The notes below the pieces were generated by a model, which saw nothing but the letters and a program-made list of their open reading frames with translations, had not been told where the DNA came from and ran no database searches. The position numbers and the translations under genes are program-made. Of a DNA stretch of 64,000 bases, positions 20,747 through 33,179 are shown piece after piece; the first letter of the stretch is position 1, and each line of letters opens with the position of its first letter. The DNA comes from Ailurus styani (lineage: Eukaryota; Chordata; Mammalia; Carnivora; Ailuridae), in contig LNAC01001866.1 in assembly GCA_002007465.1 (NCBI GenBank), forward strand, positions 1 through 64,000, written 5' to 3'.

Positions 20747-23295
20747 AAATGAAAGAAGAGAGATCATAACCAACCCCAAAGAAATACAAACAATTGTAAG
20801 AACATATTATGAGCAACTATATACCAGCAAATTTGACAATCTGGAAGACATGGATGCATTCCTAGAGACATACATATAAACTACCAAAACTGAACCAGGA
20901 AGAAATAGAAAACCTGAACAAACCCAAGACCAGTATGGAGATTGAAGCAGTCATCAAAAATCTCCCAACAAACAAGAGCCCAGGGCCAGACAGCTTCCCA
21001 GAGGAATTCTACCAAACATTTAAAGAAGAATTAATACCTATTCTCCTGAAAATGTTCCAAAAAATAGAAATGGAAGGAGAACTTCCAAACTCATTTTATG
21101 AGGCCAGCATTACTTTGATCCCAAAACCAGACAAAGACCCCATCTAAAAGGAGAATGACAGACCAATAGCCTTGATGAACATGGATGTAAAAATTCTCAC
21201 CAAAATACTAAACAATAGGATCTAACAGTACATTAAAAGGATCATTAGCCACGACCAAGTTGGATTTATTTCTGCACTGCAAGGTTTGTTCAACATCCAC
21301 AAATCAATCAGTGTTATACAACACATTAATAAAAGAAAGAACAAGAAAAATAAATTAAGGAGTTGATTCCATTTACAATTGCACCCAACACCATAGGATA
21401 CCTAGGAATAAACCTAACCAAAGAGGCAAAGAATCTGTACTCAGAAAACTATAAAGTACTCATGAAAGAAATTGAGGAAGACACAAAGAAATGGAAAAAC
21501 ATTCCATGCTCGTGGACTGGAAGAACAAATATTGTGAAACTGTCTTTGCTACCTAGAGTAATCTACACATTTAATGCAATCCCTACCAAAATACCACCAA
21601 TTTATTTCAAGGAAATGGAACAAATGATCCTAAAATTTNCTGTCTTTGCTACCTAGAGTAATCTACACATTTAATACAATCCCTACCAAAATACCACCAA
21701 TTTATTTCAAGGAAATGGAACAAATGATCCTAAAATTTATATGGAACCAGAAAGGACCCCGAATAGCCAGAGGAATGTTGAAAAAGAAAACCAAAGTTGG
21801 CGGCATCACAATTCCAGACTTAGAGCTCTATTACAAAGCTGTAATCATTAAGACAGTATGGTACTGGCACAAAAACAGACACATAGATCAATGCAACAGA
21901 ATAGAGAGCCCAGAAATGGACCCTCAACTCTATGGTCAACTAATCTTCGACAAAGCAGGAAAGAATTTCCAGTGGAAAAAAGACGGTCTCTTCAACAAAT
22001 GGTGTTGGGATAATTGGAGTTTGACAGCCACATGCAGAAGAATGAAACTGGACCATTTCCTTACACCACACACAAACATAGACTCAAAATGGATGAAAGA
22101 CCTCAATGTAAAATAGGAATCCATCAAAATCCTTGAAGAGAACACAGGCAGCAAACTGTTCGACCTCAGCCATACAAACTTCTTCCTGGAAACATCGCCG
22201 AAGGCAAGGGAAGCAAGGGCAAAATGAACTATTGGGACTTCATCAAGATAAAAGCCTTTGCATAGCAAAGGAAACAGTCAACAAAACCGAAAGACAACCA
22301 ACAGAATGAGAGAAGATATTTGAAAATGACATATCAGATAAAGGGCTAGTATCCAAAATCTATAAAGAACTTAACAAACTCAATACCCAAAGACAAAGAA
22401 TCCAATCAAGAAATGGGCAGAAGACATGAACAGACATTTCTGCAATGAAGACATCCAAATGTCTTTATCACAACAGACAAATGAAAAAATGCTCAACATC
22501 ACTCAGCATCAGAAAAATACAAATCAAAACCACAATGAGATACCACCTCACACCAGTCTGAATGGCTAATATTAACAAGGCAAGAAACAACAGATGTTGG
22601 TGAGGATGCAGAGAAAGGGGAACCCTCCTACATTTTTGGTAGGAATGCAAGCTGGTGTAGCCACTCTGGAAAACAGTATGGAGGTTCCTCAAAAAGTGAA
22701 AATACAGCCACCCTGTGACCCAGCTATCGCACTACTGAGTATTTACCCTAAAGATACAAATGTAGGGATCCAAAGGGGCATGCGAATCCCAATGTTTATA
22801 GCTGCAACGTCCAGAACAGCCAAACTATGGAAAGAATCTAGATGTCCATCAACGGATGGGTAAAGAAGATGTGATGTATATATACAATGGAATACTACGC
22901 AGCCATCAAAAATACCAAAATCTTGCTATTTGCCACGACGTGGCTGGAACTAGAGGGCATTATGCTAAGCCAAATAAGTCAATCAGAGAAAGACAATTAT
23001 CATATGATCTCTCTGATATGAGGAATTTGAGAGGCAGGGTGGGGCAGTCATAGGGGGTTGGTTGGGAAGAAATGAAACAAGATGGAATCAGGAGGGAGAC
23101 AAATCATAAGAGACTCTTAATCTCAGGAAACAGAAGGTTGCTGGGGAGTTGGGGGGGGAAGAATAGGGTATGGACGTTGGGGAGGGTATGTGCTATGGTG
23201 AGTGCTGTGAATTGTGTAAGACTGATGATTCACAGACCTGTAACCCTGAAGCAAATAATACATTATATGTTAATAAAAAAGAAAAAGAAAAAAAA
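20747..23295 (+). mobile_element. Young 5'-truncated L1 with internal ORF2 deletion
   Basis: ORF2-derived sequence starts inside the region upstream of the reverse transcriptase and runs through the C-terminal part and 3' UTR to a poly(A) with G interruptions. A perfect 15-base target-site duplication 'agaattcactggcag' flanks it (20732-20746, 23296-23310). Near 21355-21360 the sequence jumps from the early RT region ('agaaagaacaagaaaaat') to a point well downstream ('gttgattccatttacaattg'). The palm with the catalytic aspartates is absent. The copy at 29549 retains the segment that follows this palm. Frames at 20935-21147, 21363-21656, 21646-22116, 22594-22863 and 22856-23407 are pieces of this element. 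It cannot encode a working ORF2 protein. Confidence 0.95.
21540..21738. repeat. 99-base direct duplication around a single N (assembly join inside L1)
   Basis: Bases 21540-21638 recur at 21640-21738 with one visible difference ('aatgcaatcc' against 'aatacaatcc'). A single N at 21639 separates them. L1 elements do not carry this repeat, so it is best read as unmerged contig overlap. It splits one L1 reading frame into two. Confidence 0.9.
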
Positions 23296-23310
23296 AGAAT
23301 TCACTGGCAG

Positions 23311-25805
23311 GGACCCAAAGGCAGATAAAATCTGCCCTCTAGTCTTAGCAACCTTTCTCTGGCTCTTTTGCCAACTATCCAAAATCAAGTTAAGAAAAAG
23401 GTGGTAAAACAGCAAGGACATACTATTATTCAGTTTCTAATGGCAACTACGTGGTTTGGGGACAATCAAGAAAAAATAAACAAAGAGGAAGAGAAATTAA
23501 AGAGCACTATGTTTGCTGGTTAGTTAGAACTCTTTACTAAAGGGAATAATCTTTACTCTGGCTAGGCTACAAAGTGAAGAAAGGAAGAAAGGAGCTATAT
23601 GACATTACTGCAAAAACGTGAGGATATTGAAAAAGGGGTTCCAGAAAGGGGGCACAGGAATCAAGAACAAGGAAATCAAGAAAACCCAGAAGGTTAAGGA
23701 GTGATTGCAAGTGTCTTTAAATGGACAGATATAATGAATCTCAGAGGTAGGAAATGGTGATATTGGTTCTACTTATTCTGAAATTTCCTCAGAAATTTCT
23801 CGCTTGCCATTTGGTGATGGATCAATACAGGCTGCTGGTATTTCAGGGCAGCCTTCTACCTCTTCCTTTTCCTCTGTTTTTACCATAGAGATAGGCCCTC
23901 TTGCTGAGAAACATGTGTTCTCATTTTCTCTTGATTTTCCTGTGAATTTATTGGAGAGATACCTGCTACATAATGTAAAGGCTACCATACCCTGTGTTCC
24001 TGATAGTCTGTGGTGCTCCTTGGGGAAAAGACACCTGAATCGGTCAACTATGTGCCTTTTGAAAGTAAAGAGTTAGGATGGAGACTAGCAGTCTCACATC
24101 ATTCTGGACAAACACCCCAAACTACATCGCTTTAAGATATGGCAGAGAGAGAAATTTTCATACCTTTCTGGATCTGAACAAATTAGTGCATCACTCTGGG
24201 TCCTAGGGAATGGTGACATGCATTCAATCTGAAATATACTACCATAAAAATCATTTCCCAAAAGAATAATCCATGGCCATATATAAAGTAATGTTCTTTG
24301 TCAATATCTCAGTTAGAGGGAATAAAATGGTTATAAAGTAATAAGAAAAAAAGAATAATTTAAATAGTGTGCTCACCTATGATACTATAATTCCAATAAA
24401 GGAGGAAGGTAAATTTGATAAAGAAGATTAATCACTACAAAGATTTTTACAATATTTTACCATTAATCTTTGTTGTTCCCAAAGTGGGTACACTATCCTC
24501 ACTTCTGACTTGGGTACCACTGTCTGCACAGTATTTCTCTATAATTCATCTATGTTCTGATTTTTCTCTATTTCTTTCTATCTCACTAAAGGAAAGATCT
24601 AAATTATTACTTTTGTTTAGGAAGGAATCCAGTATTTATGTCTACATATTCCTCAAGTGTTTTGGGACTTTACTATCCTTTTATAGAAAAACTCAGAGAA
24701 ATTTGTCTCACCAGGAACATCTGTAAGTATTCAAAATATAGATGACTTTATGGTGTCTTCAGAAACTTGAGAGTCTCGCAAAACTGATCCTTTGGCTTTG
24801 TTACAGTTCTCTGCTTCACAGGACATGAGACCTCATGACACTAACATCTCATGTGAAGTCTAACATTTACAGCACCTGTTGTCAGCTGGTAGGCAACTGA
24901 GTGTTACAATCTAGGAGTTAGCTCATTTTCCAGACAAAATGACTTATTACCCCCCGCAAAAAAAACCCCAAAGACCAAAAAACCCCACCCAAAACCAAAA
25001 TAAAAAACAGACTATTTGGGGGACTAACACAATATTGCAGATAGTGAGCTCTAGTTTTTTTCAGAGAAAACAAAATTTATGATGGAGTAATTGGGTGATA
25101 ATGAACCATTTTGGTTCTGTTCCTAAAAATCTGAAGAGGTTTTTATAATAAATGAAATTGGGTACAGTCTCTACCCTGCTTTTAAAAAATGGGGCAATTT
25201 TTTAAAATAGATAATTGTTTTTAACTCAACAGAAACCACTGTATCTCATGCAAAATTAATTACTGATTTATCAGATAACTGTCTGCTCAGAGAGCAGCAT
25301 TTCATATTAGAGTTCACACAGGGCAGAATGACAAAGTTCCTAAAAATCTTGTCAACAGATGAGATGAGGTCTACCAACCCCAGGGAGGGCCAAATGCTTT
25401 ACTCAGTCCACAAATTGAAATGCTACTCTCTTTTTGGAAACAACCTCACAGACACAACCAGAAATTATATTTAACTAGAGATATCTGGGCATTCCTTGGC
25501 CATAAAGTCAAGCTGACACACAAAATTAACCATCAAAGTAAAAAACAGTAAGAAAAACTGGATTCACATTTGTCATGCAAAGCCAACATCTCAGGAAGAC
25601 TGGGCTATGGTTCCCATCGAGGACTTGAAATTTAAATAGTCTAGAATAAGTGGTATTTTTACTGAATGCAAAAGAAAGGAGTTCTTCTAGCAAACTTACT
25701 TCTATTCTCAGACTGCTCTGCTATTCACAGAATTCCTTCAATTACTTTAAAAAGCATGTTTTACTAAAAAACAAACATGTCCCTGTTACATTTTTTTTTC
25801 TGCAG
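23311..25805. other. Unannotated stretch
   Basis: I see no gene. A C/A-only low-complexity patch lies at about 24951-25015. The overlapping frames on both strands at 23773-24076 have no recognised domain. There is a weak impression of coding-like composition on the minus strand, and I cannot name it. Confidence 0.45.
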
Positions 25806-25812
25806 TCCTAGT

Positions 25813-26257
25813 ATTACAGGTTGAATTGTGTCCCTTGAATATATTCACTTGTTGAAGTCCACAGGACTCAGAATGAGATTTTATTTGGAAACTGGGGGGT
25901 TGCCAGTGTAATCAGTTAAGAAGACACCATGGTGGAATAGGCTGGGCTCCTGATCCATTATGACTGGTGTCTATATAAGAAAGGAAAATATGGACACAGA
26001 TACACACACAAGGAGAATGCCATATGGAGATAAATGCAGAGTGATGCTTCTGCAAATGAAGGAGCCAGCAAAATCACAAGATGACATGTGAGAGGGACTA
26101 CTCTCTCTCACTGCTCTTAGAAGGAACCAACCCTTGCTAACACCTCATCTTGGACCTCCCAAGCCTCCAGAAATGTGAAAACAATAAATTTCTGCTTTTT
26201 ATACCAACCCACTCTACGGGACTTTGTTACAGAAAACCTAGCAAACTAATACACTCA
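25813..26257 (+). mobile_element. MLT1-type LTR (ERVL-MaLR), solo
   Basis: The sense-oriented sequence follows the MaLR LTR layout: 'ggttgaattgtgtcccttga' at the start, 'atgactggtgtctatataag' near 25960, 'ggaaccaacccttgctaac' near 26123, 'cctccagaaatgtgaaaac', the polyadenylation signal 'aataaatttctgctttttat' near 26183, and the end 'ctagcaaactaatac'. It is a long-inactive retroviral remnant with no internal region nearby. Confidence 0.85.
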
Positions 26258-29200
26258 GTAATCATTCTCACAATCTCATTTCCTATCACCTCTAAATTGG
26301 ACTCCCAGTAAGAACAGGGTCTATAACAATGTGATGATTAACAGAGTAAAAGTGAGACCATCTACCTTTATAATATTTGATAACAACAAGGTAAAAATAA
26401 CATACACCCAGGTATCTAAGCCCTAAATCTGACAAACGCACACAGACGCACAGATACTGGGAAGATAACGTAGAAAAGAAAAACATCTAATTAATGTACA
26501 AACAGAAATCTGGCATTCACCAATAAAAACTGCAAAAAACTGGTCCAATGTCACTTGATGAACTTTGGGATGTAGGTTCACTCCAAACTCAATGCAGATA
26601 GATAAGCAAAGTTAAATGCCTATTACTCATGGAAGTTTAGGTGGCTATTATAATAGTGTAACTGTTGATTTGGACTCAATGGGAGAACAAAACAAAACAA
26701 CAAGCCCATAGGGTGGGTTTGTTCTTAAGACTTAAAATAGTTAGAGCTCTACATAAACACTAGAAGCTCAATCTGTGCCTTTCAATGAGCTCCTCATAAT
26801 AGACTTTAGTTCTAGATGATGGCCTTGGCTATCATTGCATTTCATACCTTGGAGAAATTATTGAAAATTATATAAAATTACTAAAGAGACTAAACCGACA
26901 TTATCAGTGTAACAGTAGTTATGGCCGATGAATACTCAAAATTTATTGGGCCTTGTAAGGGAAAGTTCTAATTAAAAATTTAGACTTTTTGAGTCTCCAG
27001 AGTTGAGTTATTCCTTAGGTTTGGATGAGACAGGACTTCATAAAGTCTTTCATAAAATACTTCGAAAAGTACTTCGGCAGTTAATCATTTGAAAATGCAA
27101 CATGGACAACGCAACAACTGATAAAATTAATGGATACCAAAAAAAAATTTTTTGTAGATTGCTAACCACGTACCTGATTTAACCATTCACCAGTGGTATG
27201 ATGTATTAAAAAAACTACTCCCCCAAAGTAAATAAAGTACTGACTTTTTAAAAAATCCAATAATTCTGTTATTTTAATTATCATTCTGATAATCACTTTA
27301 ATACTTTACTATGGATTTGCTGGATATTTAGACTGCTGTGACTTGCCTAGGAATAGAAACAGAAAAGGAAATAATAATCAGAAGTTGTAATGTTATCATT
27401 TTATAGTAACACAGGGAGGAGACCGTCAAGGGCTGATGCAAATTACAAATAAGAAACAATTTTCTCTCTTGAAAAAAAAAAGACTTTCCCTCTTCCCTTT
27501 TCTAAGAGCATTAATTTTACAGAACTTTGTGAGTTCCTTCTCTTTCTCCTTGAAATATGTATAAATCATTTTTAAAAGGTTAAATATACTAAATACACCA
27601 CTTGCCAATTTTAGAACTCAGGAATGTTTTTCTCAAGGACCTGGGCACCGGATCTTTGAAATGCAAACATCAAGGAAAATAGTGCACCTTTCTCCCAACT
27701 TCTGTGAGAAAGGAGCCTAATTTGGATAGAAGCCTCTCTCTAAGTTGCAAAACTACCTCTTGACATAAAGAAATGAGAAGTTTAGTTTTCCTTAGGATAA
27801 AAATTTTTTTCTTTAAGATAAAGCCAAGAAACTAACATAGATAGTAACCCCAATCGAAAGTGAATTTAAGATGAACTATGTGTGACAGATGATCTTGTCA
27901 AGTTCCCTTATTTGATGACTAGTTACTGTTTATCTTGAGAACATGAATGTAATGGGTTTTATCTGCTTTGCTATGTAAAAGGGTGAGATTTCTCTGTCTT
28001 TGCAGTCCCTTGGTGGACTACTTTCGATGAACATCACATGTTGGTTGAATGTTTACTCACCAATATAATTGTTTCTTTCTCTTAATTTTATGGGGAGATT
28101 TTCTAGACCGGGAAAAGATTTCATTTTTAATTATATTTACCCAACATATGACACCAAAACTTTACAGTTATTCTAGAGAGTAAAGAACAGACCAACCTCA
28201 CTTAAAGAAATATATACAAAATCCTTACAGAAATGGTAACGGCAAGTGAAAAAGTATGTACATGGATATCCAGTTGCATTACTTAGAATAACAAAGACTG
28301 CCAAAAATATTCAACAACAAATACAACTTTATATTACAAATCATTCATTTTAGTAAGTATAGAGCCAATAAAGAAATATTTTAAGGAATGGTGTGGACAT
28401 TTTTAACTCATGATCTGATTTGTCTTTCTGTTTTTCCTCATTTACTAATGCTTTGGGTCTAGTCCACTTGATTTTCATATCACGTTTTCAGTTGCCTCTA
28501 AATGTTTGAGCTTTTGATTCCCTCAGCCTTTCTTTATGCTATATCCTCTGACAGTAACACCCAGACAGAAGATCTGACTTCAAGTTTTTTTGCACAGTTT
28601 CTTCAATGAAAAATATCTTAAAAATAAAGTAGGACCAATATTGTGACTAATGGATCTACATGTGATGGAAAAAAAAATCTGCCTACAGAATTTTGCAAAA
28701 TGTAATCATTAAACATATTTGAAATCTTTACATTTCTGGATAGAATATCTGGACATAGCTTCCTGAAAGGAAATCCAAATCATATCTTATCTCCCCTCCT
28801 TCTGAGATGCTGAGCATGGTGAATATTAATGTCCACCAAACTAAACAGAGTTACTGGTTAGTAAGACCCCTTCTTCTACTTCTTTTGGGAAAACTGTATT
28901 ACCAATCTGATACTTCCTTACTTCAACCCTTTGCGTTTTTTTTTTCTTTTATCATTTTACCATAAGTAACGTACTCCATTTTAAGTTGCCTTTGTGTTCA
29001 TTTGTTTGAATACCCAGCACAACAACCAGACCCTGGTTAATTTGTTTCAGAGGCAGTCTTAACAATTGTATACGTCCTGTTACTTATCAGAATGTCAGGC
29101 ACATAGTATATCCTTAATATTTGTCAAATAACTATAAAGGGAGGAAAATCAAGGTATGAAGTAGAAAAATGAAGCAAAGGCAGGAGGAATCTGGACAAAG

Positions 29201-29498
29201 CCTTATGATAGACTGCATTAAAATTAGAAATGAGGAGTATTCTGTGTCCTCAAGATTTTTTCTACACATTTTTCCTAAGTATGGGTAAATTATGAATTGA
29301 TCAAATGGCAATCTCTACTTCAACTTCAAATTAAAACACAGATACAACATATAAAATATACTTCAGCACATAATTTGAATGAATTGATAATACTTCCATA
29401 AATAACTAGCATTTGCAAGATTTTTATATGGGAGACCCAAGAGATAAAGAGTGCTAAAAATGATGGTCTAGAAATTTTACTTAAAGAATGCCAGTTAA
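26258..29498. other. Unannotated stretch
   Basis: I see no gene. A short MIR- or L2-like end ('tcaggcacatagtatatcc', about 29095) is the only named hint. Frames at 26292-26486 and 27426-27608 are chance. Confidence 0.45.
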
Positions 29499-29548
29499 CT
29501 AAGATAAATATTTTTATTTTTGTAATATGTAATTTATTTACTTATTTA
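29499..29548 (-). mobile_element. Detached tail of the SINE whose body lies at 30628-30808
   Basis: A T/A-rich stretch (29517-29548) has the look of a reverse-oriented SINE tail ending 'tttacttattta'. It is preceded by 'ctaagataaatattttta' (29499-29516), which matches 'ctaaggtacatcattttta' after the SINE head at 30809-30827. The pair looks like the target-site duplication of one SINE that was later split by the L1 piece between them. Confidence 0.65.
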
Positions 29549-30627
29549 AAGAAGTCAAACTCTCTCTTCACAGATGACATGATACTTTATGTGGAAAAAC
29601 CAAAAGATTCTACCCCCTAAATTACTAGAATTCATACAGCAATTCAGTAATGTGGCAGGATACAAAATCAATGCACAGAAATCAGCTGCTTTCTTATATA
29701 CTAACAGTGAAACTGTAGAAAGAGAAATTAAAGAATCAATTCCATTTACAATAGCACCAAAACCCATAAGATACCTTGGAATAAACCTAACCAAAGAGGT
29801 AAAGGTTCTATACAGAACACTCATGAAAGAAATCAAAGACATAAAAAGATGGAAAAACATTCCATTGGGTTCATGGTTTGGAATAATAAACATTGTTAAA
29901 TGTCTATGCTGCCCAGAGCAATCTATACTTTCAACGCCATCCTGATCAAAATACCATCGGCATTTTTCAAAGTGCTGGAATAAACAATCCTAAAATTTGT
30001 ATGGAACCAGAAAAGACCCCAAATTGTCAAGGAAATGTTGAAAATAAAAACAAAGTTGGGGGTATCACGATGCCTGATTTCAAGCTATATTACAAAGCTG
30101 TGATCATCAAGACAGCATGGTACTGGCACAAAAACAGACACATAGACAAATGGAACAGAGTAGAGAGCCCAGATATCGACCCTCAACTCTATGGTCAAAT
30201 AATCTTCCTCAAAGCAGGAAAAAATATCCAATGGAAAAAAGACAGTCTCTTCGATAAATAGTGCTAGGAAAATTGGGCAGCTACATACAGAAGAATGAAA
30301 CTGGACCATTCCCTTACACCATACACAAAGATAAACTCTGAATGGATAAAGACCTCAATGTGAGACTGGAATCCATCAAAATCCTAGAGGAGAACATAGG
30401 CAGTAACCTCTTCAACACTGCCCACAGCAACTTCTTTCAAGACACATCTCCAAAGGCAAGGGAAACAAAAATGAAAATGAAATTTTGGGATTTCATCAAG
30501 ATCAAAAGCTTTTGCACAGCAAAGGAAATAGTCAACAAAACAAAGAGGCAACCCACAGAATGGGAGAAGATAGTTGCAAATGACACTACAGACAAAGGGC
30601 TGATATCCAAGATCTATAAAGAACTTA
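29549..30627 (+). mobile_element. L1 ORF2 fragment lying inside a SINE tail, without poly(A)
   Basis: The plus strand reads as L1 ORF2 from the reverse-transcriptase active-site region ('cttcacagatgacatgatac', near 29567) to 'aagatctataaagaactt' near 30610. There it stops, before the L1 3' UTR. No poly(A) follows. The next base continues into a SINE body. A 9-base repeat 'acttattta' is present at 29540-29548 and 30623-30631, although part of it is also L1 sequence. Frames at 29589-29945, 29893-30261 and 30342-30650 belong to this fragment. Confidence 0.88.
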
Positions 30628-30808
30628 TTTATCTGAGAGAGAGAAAGTGAGATACAGAGCAGGAGTTGGAGGGGTAAGGGCAGAGGGAGAGGGAGAAGCA
30701 GACTCCCCACCGACCAGGGTGCCAGATGCAGGGCTCCATCCCGGGGATCCTGGGATCATGACCTGAGCGGAAGGCAGATGCTTATCCGACTGAGCCACTG
30801 AGATGCCC
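30628..30808 (-). mobile_element. Can-SINE body, older caniform type, severed from its tail
   Basis: Reverse-oriented sequence starts abruptly at 'atttatctgagagagagaaa' with no poly(T), and runs through 'agagggagaagcagactccc' to the head 'gccactgagatgccc'. The missing tail appears upstream of the L1 piece at 29517-29548. Confidence 0.9.
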
Positions 30809-30827
30809 CTAAGGTACATCATTTTTA

Positions 30828-31440
30828 AAAACTCATGCTTTACCTCCAAGGTATTTGGTGTTTGGACTGACTCAGGTAGGCTTTTGGAAATCTTTTTTTT
30901 TAAATCAAATTCGCCATTCCAGTAAGTTCTTATAAGTATTAATATAGATAATTTGTGTGCTGTTTTGTCATGACAAACAGATTAAAATCCTTTTTAAAAT
31001 ATTTCCTCAATTCTTAATTACATTAAAAAAGATAAAAGTCTGATCATTAAATTGATATGAGGAATCAATTAAAATGCATGAAACTTTAGGCAACTGGTTC
31101 CTGATAATTGGACATCAGATAAAATTAAAAACTATTTGTTGGTTGATTTGAAGGTTCATTCAATTTTTTATTTTTGTGAATCCCTACTTTTTATGTTGTT
31201 ATAATTAATGAACAGGATTTATTATATGATTTTTAACTGTAAATATAATAGTAACTGTCCCAAAATCTTGCATATCTGTCCTGACTATTCCATTTCTCTA
31301 TATTATTTCATTATGCCCAAAAATTAATATAGACTCCTCATTTCAATAATTAATGGATAAATAAAAACTGTTAAGAAAAAATCCTTGTCCTCAAGGAACT
31401 CATAAATTAGCTCATATGACAAGTAAGTATTTAACTTTAT
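30828..31440. other. Unannotated AT-rich stretch
   Basis: I see nothing I can name. Confidence 0.45.
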
Positions 31441-31444
31441 CTGA

Positions 31445-32110
31445 GAGGTAATACAGTATTACAGTTAAGACTCAGAAAACCAGGTTCAAAATTGTTTTGG
31501 TGGTTACACCACGGTGGGCAGGATCAACTCCCCACCCCAAACTGGTTCAGATGTCAAGATTAATAATGACACAGTTACACATACACCAAAGAGGTATGAA
31601 ATTTTATAACTCATATTATGCAGCTTTCTTAGGAGAGGAAGGCAGGTATCCAAGCCTGTCTCAAATGTTTTAAGCTGGAGGGGTGAGTGGCTTTAGCTAT
31701 TTTTGCAGGCAGGGTGTGAGGCAGGGTGAGGATTTCAATGTATGGGCAGAGAACTGTGCTTGAATCTGCCACTATTGCCAAAAGACAGAGCACCTGGGCT
31801 TTCTTACTGAGTTGTCCAGATGTGGAACAAGAGAGATCAAGAGAGGGTTGGCATCTGAATGGTGTCAGCTAATAGAGAACTAAAATGGAGTCAGACTCTT
31901 AATTAGAAAAAAACTAACTCCATCACTTCCTAACTATGGAACCTTGGGTAAATCACTTTATTCACTGTATAATCAGAATACAGTCAAATTCTTCCTCATA
32001 GGTCTATTTACTTTACAGATAAAATAGGTATAATATAGGTCCTTATCACATAGAGTTATTGTGGAGATTAAAAAGATAAATGGTTATTACATTCCTTAGA
32101 AACTTTTTTG
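31445..32110 (+). mobile_element. MIR split by an unassigned insert of about 400 bases
   Basis: The 5' part ('tacagttaagactcagaaaa' to 'ccaggttcaaaatt', ending near 31493) and the 3' part ('cacttcctaactatggaacc' near 31924, 'ttgggtaaatcacttta', 'gagttattgtggagattaaa' near 32053) are consecutive in MIR. Here they are about 420 bases apart. The insert (roughly 31498-31905) is richer in G than its surroundings. It has 'agaggtatgaaattttataa' near 31589 and resembles an old LTR, but I cannot assign it. Confidence 0.6.
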
Positions 32111-32940
32111 GCACAGAGATTGATCTCAGAACTAGTTGTTCTTATGGAATCATTATGTGATAAAACCCTTGTGTAAAGCAGAGTATGTGGCATTTATCTG
32201 CCATCAAGAGTTCACACTGTCAATGGGAAGAGATAAAAAAATCACTCTATTAGGTTTATAAATTAGAGAAAAGAGTTTAGATTTAGAAAAAGGAGAGCTT
32301 AATTCTACTCTGGAGCAGTTAAAATTTGAGGTTTACTTTGAAAGCTGAGTAGTGGTTTCACATGGAGAGAAGTAGAGAAAAAATAATTTTTAGACAGAAG
32401 GAATAACATAAAGAGAAACACTGAGGTACAGGAAGTTTGTAAAGACATGGAACAGAATGATAATTAGTGGGTATGCTTTGTGGGAAGGACTGAATATCCC
32501 CAAGACAACTAGTGACCTGTGAAAGCATTATATTAAAATTGCCAAACTGTGCATAATAAACAAAAATCATAGGAGATTTAAAAAACAGAAATGAATGACA
32601 ATAGAAACACCTGAAGGATCATTCATAGAGGTGATGCAATTTAATATCTAAGTTTGCAGAGTTTTTCTAAATCAAGAAAGGCAGTTAAAGATATTCCTTG
32701 CACTAATAAACACAAAGAGAATATATCTCTGAGGCTGGAAAAGACTGACTCGGCCAGGTTAGAGGTAGATGTGTGGAGATTGTTATGAATAAATTGTTAA
32801 AAACTGTGGTATCATATTTCCAACATTCAAGTGTATTCATAAAAACATGGGAAGACTTTAGAACAATGGCACATAAAAGTCAATAGATTTTTAAAATATG
32901 GAAATATTCTGCCTATGAAAGCAGTCAGAAAGTAATTGTC
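32111..32940. other. Unannotated stretch
   Basis: I see nothing I can name. The 70-codon minus frame at 32358-32570 is chance. Confidence 0.45.
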
Positions 32941-32955
32941 CAAAGACAGAAAATA

Positions 32956-33167
32956 GGGCGCCTGGGTGGCTCAGGGGGTTAAAGCCTCTGCTTTCGGCTC
33001 AGGTCATGATCTCAGTGTCCTGGGATGGAGGCCCACATCGGGCTCTCTGCTCAGCAGGGAGCCTGCTTCCTCCTCTCCCTGTCTCTCTGCCTGCCTCTCT
33101 GCCTACTTGTGATCTCTCTCCCTCTGTGAAATAAATAAATAAAATCTTTAAAAAAAAAAAAAAACAG
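32956..33167 (+). mobile_element. Can-SINE, mustelid (SINEC_Mv-like) type
   Basis: The head is 'gggcgcctgggtggctcagg', the body is 'tgcctctctgcctacttgtg', and the tail 'aaataaataaataaaatctt' is followed by poly(A). The 12-base target-site duplication 'agacagaaaata' lies at 32944-32955 and 33168-33179. The 147-codon minus frame at 32999-33442 starts outside and reads through the SINE, so it is not a gene. Confidence 0.95.
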
Positions 33168-33179
33168 AGACAGAAAATA

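Noticed and set aside
21646..22116. 156-codon frame with clear protein similarity
   Set aside because: It is the L1 ORF2 C-terminal part, not a host gene. The element is truncated and internally deleted.
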